5,797 nucleotides of DNA from Candidatus Poseidoniaceae archaeon. GTDB taxonomy: Archaea > Thermoplasmatota > Poseidoniia > Poseidoniales > Poseidoniaceae. The number at the start of each line of letters is the position of its first letter. Position 1 is the first letter of the stretch. Below, in pieces: positions 1 through 5,797 of this stretch. The notes beneath the pieces were generated by a model. That model was not told the origin of the DNA. It saw only the letters and a program-made list of their open reading frames with translations, and searched no databases. A program made the translations under genes and the position numbers. Where the stretch lies: positions 1 to 5,797 of the forward strand of contig DUJK01000103.1 of the NCBI GenBank assembly GCA_013329925.1, read 5' to 3'.

Positions 1-479
1 GAATCAAGATAGCCAAATGGGATGTTATTCTTTTCATCACGCAGACCAAACTGCCGTCTTAGTAGTTTCATCACCTGTTTTGCTGCTCCAGCATTTGGAA
101 AAGGACCCCATATGTCGGCATTTTTTGGCGGTCTCCTAGAGTATAGGATTCTGGGTAAATCGTCACCTGTAAGTGCGAGGTATGGGAAGGATTTGTCATC
201 CTTCAGCATTGAATTATACCTTGGTTTGTGTTCTCTAATCAATTGTCTCTCCAAAATTAGTGCTTCATGGGGAGAGGCAGTAACAATGCATTCAATATCA
301 TCAGATTTTTTGACTAATTCAGGAATCATTGCCCGGTCAGGGTTTTTGGCAAAGTAAGACCTTATTCGTTCACTCAATTTAGTTGCTTTTCCTACATATA
401 GTACCCGACCTTTACGGTTTTTGAACAAGTACACTCCGGGTTTTTTTGGCAACGAGATTGAAGACAATTCCACCGCCAT
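1..479 (-). CDS. uvrC: UvrC, excinuclease ABC subunit C, N-terminal part (truncated by window edge)
   Basis: UvrC makes both incisions around a DNA lesion after UvrA/UvrB recognition in nucleotide excision repair, in the cytoplasm. I translated 159 codons from the minus strand without a stop; the rest lies beyond base 1 (family members are usually about 600 residues). The GIY-YIG nuclease domain that makes the 3' incision is clear: G15-V-Y17, Y28-V-G30, catalytic Arg R38 in 'LSERIRSYF', and metal-binding Glu E77 in 'EALILERQLI'. The signature 'PRYN..LKDDKSFPYL' follows at 86-101, and 'WGPFPNAGAAKQ' at 124-135. The start is fixed: ATG 479-477 has an in-frame TGA at 491-489, no other start codon between, and a GAGGG ribosome-binding site. 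Oddity: after 'FGLR' (144-147) the usual cysteines of the UvrC Cys cluster are not seen (see findings). It is divergent from the next gene. Identification is confident. Confidence 0.96.
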   Translation of the reverse strand, partial: MAVELSSISLPKKPGVYLFKNRKGRVLYVGKATKLSERIRSYFAKNPDRAMIPELVKKSDDIECIVTASPHEALILERQLIREHKPRYNSMLKDDKSFPYLALTGDDLPRILYSRRPPKNADIWGPFPNAGAAKQVMKLLRRQFGLRDEKNNIPFGYLD

Positions 480-485
480 GGTTTT

Positions 486-490
486 CCCTC
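486..490 (-). promoter_or_regulatory. Ribosome-binding site of uvrC (GAGGG)
   Basis: GAGGG on the minus strand lies 6 bases before the uvrC ATG. It overlaps the in-frame TGA at 491-489, so it supports the assigned start and shows that this mRNA has a leader. Confidence 0.65.
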
Positions 491-505
491 AAGGTGCCAC
501 CTCAA
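487..505. repeat. Small palindrome AGGTG-C-CACCT with direct repeat CCTCAA on both sides
   Basis: Bases 492-502 read AGGTGCCACCT, two 5-bp inverted arms around one base. The hexamer CCTCAA occurs at 487-492 and again at 500-505 (TTGAGG on the minus strand), 13 bp apart. The structure lies just upstream of the uvrC start, and the proximal hexamer overlaps the ribosome-binding site. It could be an operator or a weak mRNA hairpin masking the ribosome-binding site. It is short enough to be chance; no regulator is known to me for this motif. Confidence 0.3.
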
Positions 506-574
506 AAGGCCAACCATCAAATTTGAGCAGATACATTGCTACATTCAATTGATAACCCATATCACCTCGCAGTA

Positions 575-2758
575 ATGAGCAACATGCTAACTCAACCTCA
601 GTTAAGAATACTGAAATGGTTGAGTGAATATCCATCTAGCATGGAAAAATCTTGGGATGTTAGTCGTGATTTATCGCTTCCCGGAATTGCTGAGGGGATT
701 GGCGTGGTACGCTCTGCGCTAAATATTCCTTTGACAAAAATTGAGGAACATGGTTTTGTCCAAAAAAGAATGGCTCACGTGATTGGAGGGGGTTCACGAA
801 GAAGACAAGTATATCACATTTCAAATTCAGGGCGAGACTATCTTTCTCAACTTCATGTTAGTGATATAACTACTAAGAAACCTAAGTCAATATTTGGTAA
901 TCCACCCAAACAGATTGATATCTATGGTCGAAACACAGAGCTTGCTCAATCCTTAGAGATCCTAAGTCGTAAATCGTTGATAATTACTGGTATGCCTGGT
1001 ATTGGTAAATCTGTTTTGGTAAGGAAAATTGCTGCACATTATGCCAATAAAAAGACTGTAAGGTGGGTATCAGCAAATGAATTTACTGATTATTTAGAAA
1101 TTTGCTCGGTGTGGAATTTTATGCCAATGATACCTCAAGACGTTGAATCGATTGCTCTTTATTTCACCAATCTAGAAGAGGTCTTGATAATTGATGATTA
1201 TCATCTTATAGACAAAAGACACCAATCAAAAATACAAGATTTAGTGAGCGGTATTTCGAAGCATAGTAAGATGAAATTTATTTTAATTTCTCGCGATACT
1301 TTAGATACTGATTTTGGTTTTGAGAAACTAAAAATCGAATCACTAGATGTGGATTCATGTTGTGAAATGCTTGGAGAGGATATTGAGTTGTCTAAAAGAG
1401 CAGATATTTCCGAAAAATTAGGCCGCCACCCTCTGGCTTTGAAATTATATGATTCCACTTTCGAGTCGCCTGAATCATCCATAGGTATCATAGATTACGT
1501 CAATGATGTTGTGTTGAAAAACATCGCTGAGGAGGACAAAAAGTTGCTCAATCAGATGTCACTAGAGCCTAATCCGGTCAACTCTAAGTTTTCAATTATC
1601 GAACCTTTGATAGAAAAATTCGATATGCAGAGTTTGTTAAAATGGTACAATGATTCAGATATAGAATTGCAGCATTTAGTAAGGAATGTCACTCGCAGCA
1701 ATCTCTCTAGTGATGAAATCCAAGAGATCCATTCACAGCTATCTCTGCATTGGAAAAATCTCCCGGTTGACGGGAACTTGATCAATTATTTTTACCACTT
1801 GTCAAAATCTGCACCGGACATTTTTGTCGAACGAATTTCGGATTCTCTTGAACAGGTTATGGAACATAATTCTGCAGCATTAGCTGTTATGGTTGAAGAC
1901 ATTATTGAGCAAGATTACAACAATGAGTCACTGAGATATGTTGCATGTAAAATAGCAGCAAACAGATATGAGGCAGAATATTTGAAGCAAAGTGTAGAAT
2001 TTTTATCCGGGGATAAAAGACTGGAGATGGATTTTATCCTCGCTAAATTAGAGGGTAGATTAGAGCAATGCGAGATTATTGTTGAACAATTAATTGCCAA
2101 TCAATCATCTTTTGAGGCAAATAAGTTACTAATTTCCTTAGCAACTCAAATTTTGGAAGACCGATTACCAAATCAGAAATTAGATGATAAATTAATTCGC
2201 AAAGTAAATTCTTACTTGAACCGACTAGATTTCTCTAAGTTAGCCAATAGAAACGTCATATTAGTTGCGGTATCGATGATTAAATTTACTCTAGCACTTG
2301 ATGAAGATAAACTGTCGGATGCGGTAAATATTCTTGAATCAATAGAAAGTATCCAACACAATCAGAATCCAATATGTCTTAGTATGCAGAGTAAACTAAA
2401 AATTTACCAGTACGATCATGGTATTATTGATTTTGACTCTGTCGTTGAATCAGTGCAATCTAATTGTGCAATAATCGATAATAAATTAATGTCTGAGTCA
2501 TTGAAATTAAAATTAATCGAATCAATAATTGAAACTAATTTAGACCAAGCAGCCAAGATGTTTACTCAACTAACTAAACCAAACCTATTGCCTAGGTCAA
2601 GCCCTGCTTTACGTTACTGCGCTAGATGGTGGTTAGCCAAATCAAAGATTAGCAACTTGGATAAGTCGTCATTGAAGGAATCAATAACTAGGTATCGGGA
2701 ATCGGGATGTCATAATGCTGCAAAAGACTTAGAATCAAAATTACATTCAATACTCTAA
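575..2758 (+). CDS. Winged-helix / STAND-type P-loop NTPase / helical-repeat fusion protein, putative signal-responsive regulator
   Basis: Predicted 727 residues from ATG 575. Residues 5-90 look like a winged-helix DNA-binding domain: recognition-helix-like 'GIAEGIGVVRSALNIPL' (37-53), then a basic wing with 'GGGSRRRQVYHI' (71-82). After a short linker comes a STAND/AAA-type NTPase: 'IYGRNTEL' (116-123), Walker A GMPGIGKS (139-146), Walker B with the acidic pair in EVLIIDD (202-208), sensor-1-like KFILISRD (234-241), and a GxP motif in LGRHPLAL (282-289). About 307-392 resembles the winged-helix segment that follows STAND ATPase cores. The remaining 330 or so residues are strongly helical, TPR-like but without clean consensus repeats, and are probably a ligand- or protein-sensing solenoid. 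There is no signal peptide or membrane segment. By analogy with MalT-type STAND regulators it probably switches DNA binding with nucleotide and inducer; target and ligand are unknown. A TTG start at 536 would add 13 residues; ATG 584 is another option. No clear ribosome-binding site is visible, so translation may be leaderless. Domain calls are firm, the role is inferred. Confidence 0.85.
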   Translation: MSNMLTQPQLRILKWLSEYPSSMEKSWDVSRDLSLPGIAEGIGVVRSALNIPLTKIEEHGFVQKRMAHVIGGGSRRRQVYHISNSGRDYLSQLHVSDITTKKPKSIFGNPPKQIDIYGRNTELAQSLEILSRKSLIITGMPGIGKSVLVRKIAAHYANKKTVRWVSANEFTDYLEICSVWNFMPMIPQDVESIALYFTNLEEVLIIDDYHLIDKRHQSKIQDLVSGISKHSKMKFILISRDTLDTDFGFEKLKIESLDVDSCCEMLGEDIELSKRADISEKLGRHPLALKLYDSTFESPESSIGIIDYVNDVVLKNIAEEDKKLLNQMSLEPNPVNSKFSIIEPLIEKFDMQSLLKWYNDSDIELQHLVRNVTRSNLSSDEIQEIHSQLSLHWKNLPVDGNLINYFYHLSKSAPDIFVERISDSLEQVMEHNSAALAVMVEDIIEQDYNNESLRYVACKIAANRYEAEYLKQSVEFLSGDKRLEMDFILAKLEGRLEQCEIIVEQLIANQSSFEANKLLISLATQILEDRLPNQKLDDKLIRKVNSYLNRLDFSKLANRNVILVAVSMIKFTLALDEDKLSDAVNILESIESIQHNQNPICLSMQSKLKIYQYDHGIIDFDSVVESVQSNCAIIDNKLMSESLKLKLIESIIETNLDQAAKMFTQLTKPNLLPRSSPALRYCARWWLAKSKISNLDKSSLKESITRYRESGCHNAAKDLESKLHSIL

Positions 2759-2988
2759 AGTTCTGCACCGATTAGAGTTTTAGTATCAACAATGCCTTTC
2801 ATCGGTCTGATTTCTTCTACTATGCATCTAGTTAAATCATATTCATCATCGGCTTGGATTCTAGCGATTAAGTCATATTCGCCAAATAACATCCATCCAG
2901 CGGTTACCAAATCAATTGACTCTAGAGTTTTACGGACCATTTTTTCTTGGCCTGGTTCAGTTGTTATTAATACAAATCCAATCGCCAT
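2755..2988 (-). CDS. Stand-alone Lrp/AsnC ligand-binding (RAM) domain protein, second of a pair
   Basis: A complete 77-residue protein consisting only of the RAM (regulation of amino-acid metabolism) fold, the effector-binding half of Lrp/AsnC regulators, with no helix-turn-helix. Diagnostic features are the N-terminal strand 'GFVLITTEPGQ', the central 'LFGEYDLIARI' (34-44; the G-x-Y-D-L turn of the family) and the C-terminal 'KGIVDTKTLIGAEL' (64-77). Such proteins typically form dimers and higher oligomers that bind amino acids or similar small molecules at subunit interfaces, and may modulate full-length Lrp partners; the ligand here is unknown. It has a good ribosome-binding site, AGGTGA at 2998-2993, 4 bases before the ATG. 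It follows the upstream paralogue by 8 bases, indicating an operon. Its TAG stop overlaps the TAA of the convergent ATPase gene by 4 bp. Confidence 0.9.
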   Translation of the reverse strand: MAIGFVLITTEPGQEKMVRKTLESIDLVTAGWMLFGEYDLIARIQADDEYDLTRCIVEEIRPMKGIVDTKTLIGAEL

Positions 2989-2992
2989 TTAA

Positions 2993-2998
2993 TCACCT
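2993..2998 (-). promoter_or_regulatory. Ribosome-binding site AGGTGA overlapping the upstream stop codon
   Basis: AGGTGA lies 4 bases upstream of ATG 2988-2986. Its first two bases (A2998, G2997) are also the last two of the TAG stop (2999-2997) of the preceding gene. This arrangement suggests translational coupling of the two RAM proteins and confirms the second start. Confidence 0.7.
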
Positions 2999-3230
2999 AA
3001 TATTCTACTGCAATCAGAGTTTGAGTATCTTTTACTCCGTCTATTTGTCTAAAGTCGCTCATCAACATGCCTGATAGTTTACCAGATTCGCTGGAACTAA
3101 CTCTAACAATTAAGTCATATTCACCATAAAGTGCATGTACTTCAACAACAAATTCATGATTACTTAGCGTTAGATATACATCACGTTCCCTTGAAGGTAG
3201 GGTTTTGAACAGGACAAATGCCTCAGGCAT
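2997..3230 (-). CDS. Stand-alone Lrp/AsnC ligand-binding (RAM) domain protein, first of a pair
   Basis: A 77-residue RAM-domain protein with no DNA-binding domain, the same length as its downstream neighbour. Ungapped alignment by eye gives 28 identical residues of 77 (about 36%), including GEYDLI at 36-41 in both and DT.TLI at 68-73. This marks an old tandem duplication or a conserved heteromeric pair. Family knowledge: RAM domains form alpha-beta sandwich dimers that assemble into rings and bind small effectors at the interfaces; stand-alone versions are common in archaea. The start ATG 3230-3228 is bounded by an in-frame TGA four codons upstream, with no other ATG, GTG or TTG between. No Shine-Dalgarno sequence is seen before it, so this first gene of the operon may be leaderless, unlike the second. 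The ligand and any DNA-binding partner cannot be told from this window. Confidence 0.9.
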   Translation of the reverse strand: MPEAFVLFKTLPSRERDVYLTLSNHEFVVEVHALYGEYDLIVRVSSSESGKLSGMLMSDFRQIDGVKDTQTLIAVEY

Positions 3231-3341
3231 GAACTTGCCAATTCAACCAATTTCTTATTGCTTACTATCTAGATTAACCGTGATTCATGCCCCTGCCCAA
3301 TTATACGAACCATTGAAAAGTAACACTGTACAACAAGCCTT
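3231..3341. promoter_or_regulatory. Divergent promoter gap between the RAM operon and the secreted beta-helix gene
   Basis: A 111-bp gap between two divergent starts, so both promoters must lie here or just inside the genes. On the plus strand the best TATA-like element is AATTATAC at 3299-3306. With the usual archaeal distance of about 26 bases this would start transcription near 3330, leaving a leader of about 12 bases without a Shine-Dalgarno sequence. On the minus strand, AT-rich CAATAAGAAA (3260-3251) sits about 21-30 bases before the RAM ATG, suitable for leaderless transcription. Both matches are weak and were judged by eye. Confidence 0.4.
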
Positions 3342-5797
3342 ATGGATGGTGTCGTTAGGGTAAAATTCTCTATGCTGTTAATGACATTAATCTTAGTTTT
3401 GACACCGCTAACGAGTTTACCCATTGATTCAACAACACTTGATAGTGATACTATTGAAAATAATGCGGTAACAAAAGCACAGACAACATGGAGTGGACTG
3501 ATTGAGTTAGCAGAATCCTACACTGTAAGTGTAACTGATGAATTAGTAATATCTCCGTGTACTACAGTTGAATTGTCTGCTTCAACAAGATTATTTGTCG
3601 AAGGTAGACTGATAGTTCAAGGAAATAATAGCTGTCCAGTGGTGTTTTCACAACTTGGCACTGGACTTCACTATGGTATTCAGTTCAACAGTTCATCATC
3701 TGGCAGAGGTTCGATAATCGAAAATATAACTATCGAGGATGCGACATATGGCATCACAGTTTACGGTTCAGACCCTCAAATAAATAATGTGACAATCACC
3801 AATCCATCTAGAGTCGGAATTGATTTATTTTCTGCGGCCAATCCGATAATTCACGATTTGACCATAAATCAAGCAGGTAAAGGATTCACGTATGCAGATT
3901 GGCGTTATGGACTTGGGCTTTCTGTTGGTGCTGGGTCAACTCCCATAGTCGAGCGAGCAACAATGACAGATTTGCGAATTAGGGGCCTCAATATTTGGGG
4001 CTCATCTGGTGGAATATACCAAGATATCAACATAGATAATGTCACTGCGGAAGGTGCTAGTGCGATTTCAGCCGGAGTTTGGGTTGAAGATAGTCAGCCT
4101 CTAATCACCGATCTATCGGTCGATAAATCGGACTACGGGATTTTGATAAGACATGTTAGTGATGGCGGTTTTACTCGCGCAGTTGTAAGGGATTGTATTG
4201 TCACTAATTCGATGTACCGTGGAATATATGTCGACAAAGCAAATCATACAAATTTCACTAATTATGAAACTGCAGATTTCACCAATACTATCGTTAGAGG
4301 TACTGGTGGTCCAAATGCCAAAACTGCTGGAATTGGATTTGCTGCTATCGAGGTTAATGCAACGGGTGCATGGTTTGAGAATACTACAGTAGAAGATTCG
4401 ACTACAGTGGGAGTTCGATTATATTTTGTTGACGCATCTACTACCTTTAGAAATCTAACTATCACGGATTCTGGCGATCCAGGTCAAGGTGCGCATGAAG
4501 CAGGCTTGGCAATAAGGTCCTCCTTCTTCGCTCCTAGATTTGAAAATTTAGTGATTTCAGGATCAGTTGGTCCCGGTGTTTCTGCGACTTCTGGAGGAGC
4601 GATGCAAGGTAGTAATTGGTTCTTACACAATAACAGCAAAGATGGCCTATATATTGATTCATCCACTGTAATAGTTGACCATTTACATCTATCTGATAAC
4701 GGTGAATCAGGAGCCCACATTTTTGATTCAAGATACGTTACTTTATCCAACCTTACTGCAATAGGAAATGGTAATTTGGGATTAAATGAACTAGAGCAAG
4801 CGGGATTATTTTTCGAGAAATCTAATGATTTAGAATCTAGTTCTGGTGATGTGACATGCAATCATTGTACAGTATCAAACTCTGCTGGTTCAGGAGTAGT
4901 GGTAAAGGATTCAGTAGATTTGTTTCTCAATCACTTGACAGTGGAAAATAATAATCCTTCTTATGACCCGATTACCGTCGATAATAGTGGCTTAAATTTA
5001 GGGCAACAAGGAGGCCGTTTCCATATGCATGATGTGTTAATTATTACAGAAAGACAAGGCACCGATGCCGGGCCAGCAATTAGGGTTAATCGGGCTGCTG
5101 GTAACATTGACACTTTAGTACTCCAAGGCAATCACTCAGGTATGATTTGGAATGCAAATAATAACGGCAACTATCCTTCGGAACTTAGCAGAGCTCAACT
5201 CTCTGGGACATCATGTCTGTTACTGATTGACCACAGTGATTTAACGGGCCAAGACAACACCATCTTACCACAATGCACTGGCTCAGTAATCCTGCAAAAT
5301 AGTCAGGTAAATTGGAGTTCGTTCACAGATTTAACTTCCTCGACTGTAATTAATTTGGATGCCTTTTCTACCCTTCACCTACATCAACCACAACAAATTG
5401 ATTTCTCAAGCGCGATTATCGCTCCCTCAGCACAAATAGATATTGCTTGGGACATTGAGGTGTGGGTACAAAATAATAATTCTAATGGTATTCCAAGCGC
5501 CCCAGTAGGCATTAGTTTTGATCAATTTGAACCTAATGCTCAAGAGAATACCAATGACATTGGCTATGTGAAATTCCCCAATTTCATCGGTCAACAATGG
5601 ACTCAATCAGGAGCTTCGCCATTGACTACAGTCACTGTTGATTGTACTTATGATGGGTTATCAAACAGCAGTTCAGTTTCATTGGATGGGGACAAAACCA
5701 TTTATTGTATACTACCAATTGACAATCAACCACCTTTCTTGTATTGGGATTCACCTGAAGGTGACTCAATTTATCCTAGTGGCTCGCTAGTAGAGTT
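3342..5797 (+). CDS. Secreted right-handed parallel beta-helix surface protein (truncated by window edge)
   Basis: An open frame of 818 codons that runs off the right edge without a stop. The N-terminus looks like a Sec signal peptide: R6 and K8, hydrophobic stretch 9-23, then polar sequence from about S25. Residues 60-100 form a beta-rich N-cap with a Cys73/Cys98 pair. From about 105 to 600 there are many imperfect coils of 20-40 residues whose turns read like N-[LIV]-T-[IV] followed some residues later by G-[IV], e.g. ENITI (127), NNVTI (148), RNLTI (370), SNLTA (469), NHLTV (530). This is typical of PbH1/pectin-lyase-like beta-helices. Around 700-790 lies an Ig-like beta domain with Cys768/Cys789, and 'PPFLYWDSPEGDSIYPSG' (797-814) begins another Ig-like module. 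It is probably extracellular or surface-anchored (binding, adhesion or polysaccharide-related); no enzyme active site is recognised. A start at ATG 3372 would leave only the hydrophobic part of the signal. No ribosome-binding site is visible. Confidence 0.85.
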   Translation, partial: MDGVVRVKFSMLLMTLILVLTPLTSLPIDSTTLDSDTIENNAVTKAQTTWSGLIELAESYTVSVTDELVISPCTTVELSASTRLFVEGRLIVQGNNSCPVVFSQLGTGLHYGIQFNSSSSGRGSIIENITIEDATYGITVYGSDPQINNVTITNPSRVGIDLFSAANPIIHDLTINQAGKGFTYADWRYGLGLSVGAGSTPIVERATMTDLRIRGLNIWGSSGGIYQDINIDNVTAEGASAISAGVWVEDSQPLITDLSVDKSDYGILIRHVSDGGFTRAVVRDCIVTNSMYRGIYVDKANHTNFTNYETADFTNTIVRGTGGPNAKTAGIGFAAIEVNATGAWFENTTVEDSTTVGVRLYFVDASTTFRNLTITDSGDPGQGAHEAGLAIRSSFFAPRFENLVISGSVGPGVSATSGGAMQGSNWFLHNNSKDGLYIDSSTVIVDHLHLSDNGESGAHIFDSRYVTLSNLTAIGNGNLGLNELEQAGLFFEKSNDLESSSGDVTCNHCTVSNSAGSGVVVKDSVDLFLNHLTVENNNPSYDPITVDNSGLNLGQQGGRFHMHDVLIITERQGTDAGPAIRVNRAAGNIDTLVLQGNHSGMIWNANNNGNYPSELSRAQLSGTSCLLLIDHSDLTGQDNTILPQCTGSVILQNSQVNWSSFTDLTSSTVINLDAFSTLHLHQPQQIDFSSAIIAPSAQIDIAWDIEVWVQNNNSNGIPSAPVGISFDQFEPNAQENTNDIGYVKFPNFIGQQWTQSGASPLTTVTVDCTYDGLSNSSSVSLDGDKTIYCILPIDNQPPFLYWDSPEGDSIYPSGSLVE

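Noticed and set aside
22..357. Plus-strand open frame of 111 codons
   Set aside because: It lies antisense to the clearly recognisable UvrC coding sequence and its translation shows no family features.
1201..2100. Several minus-strand open frames of 61-96 codons inside the ATPase gene
   Set aside because: All lie inside the continuous, motif-bearing plus-strand gene; their translations are low in identifiable motifs and lack ribosome-binding sites I could see.
575..2758. Antiviral STAND (Avs-like) defence protein
   Set aside because: The N-terminus is a DNA-binding-like winged helix, not a nuclease, protease or other effector, and no defence or mobile genes are seen nearby.
2792..2992. Plus-strand open frame of 66 codons
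   Set aside because: It is the antisense shadow of the second RAM-domain gene, which has family motifs and a good ribosome-binding site.
3346..3363. Alternative ATG at 3346 for the secreted protein
   Set aside because: That frame reaches TAA after five codons; the ATG at 3342 opens the long frame with the signal peptide.
4198..4861. Short open frames on both strands, up to 125 codons, within the beta-helix gene
   Set aside because: The plus-strand frame from 3342 is open through all of this and shows the coil repeats; the others are incidental.
3642..4960. Beta-helix protein as an active pectate lyase or polysaccharide epimerase
   Set aside because: The fold is supported by the coil pattern, but I could not identify a catalytic or calcium-binding residue set, so no enzymatic activity is claimed.
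1..5797. CRISPR arrays, tRNAs, rRNAs, insertion sequences, attachment sites
   Set aside because: Coding sequence fills nearly the whole window; the two gaps of about 95 and 111 bases show no repeats, cloverleaf-like sequence or terminal inverted repeats.

Overview
The window most resembles a euryarchaeal genome segment, plausibly a marine Poseidoniales-type (Marine Group II / Thermoplasmatota) archaeon. This is an inference from four things: a winged-helix protein carrying an 'AEGIGVVRSAL ... AHVIGGGSRRR' type motif fused to a STAND-like ATPase, stand-alone 77-residue Lrp/AsnC ligand-binding (RAM) proteins, a very large secreted beta-helix protein rich in N-glycosylation sequons, and a mixture of Shine-Dalgarno-led and apparently leaderless starts. 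Base composition is moderately AT-rich. No rRNA or marker gene is present, so the taxonomy is not proven.

Layout, left to right: (1) 1-479, minus strand: the N-terminal 159 codons of the excision nuclease subunit UvrC, running off the left edge. (2) 480-574: a short divergent gap with the uvrC ribosome-binding site, a small palindrome with a flanking direct repeat, and presumably the promoters of both flanking genes. (3) 575-2758, plus strand: a three-part regulator-like protein (winged helix, P-loop STAND-type NTPase, long all-helical C-terminus). (4) 2755-3230, minus strand: a tandem, probably translationally coupled pair of stand-alone RAM-domain proteins. The second overlaps the end of the ATPase gene by 4 bp, tail to tail. 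(5) 3231-3341: a divergent promoter gap. (6) 3342-5797, plus strand: a secreted right-handed parallel beta-helix protein of at least 818 residues, running off the right edge.

The genes do not form one obvious pathway. UvrC is DNA repair. The ATPase fusion and the RAM pair both look like ligand- or state-sensing regulatory proteins and lie tail to tail. The beta-helix protein is an extracellular or cell-surface product. I see no mobile element, CRISPR array, tRNA, rRNA or complete transport system, and no stretch longer than about 120 bases without a gene. The least standard item is the winged-helix/STAND fusion. The most checkable oddity is the apparent absence, in the visible part of UvrC, of the first two cysteines of the conserved cysteine cluster.
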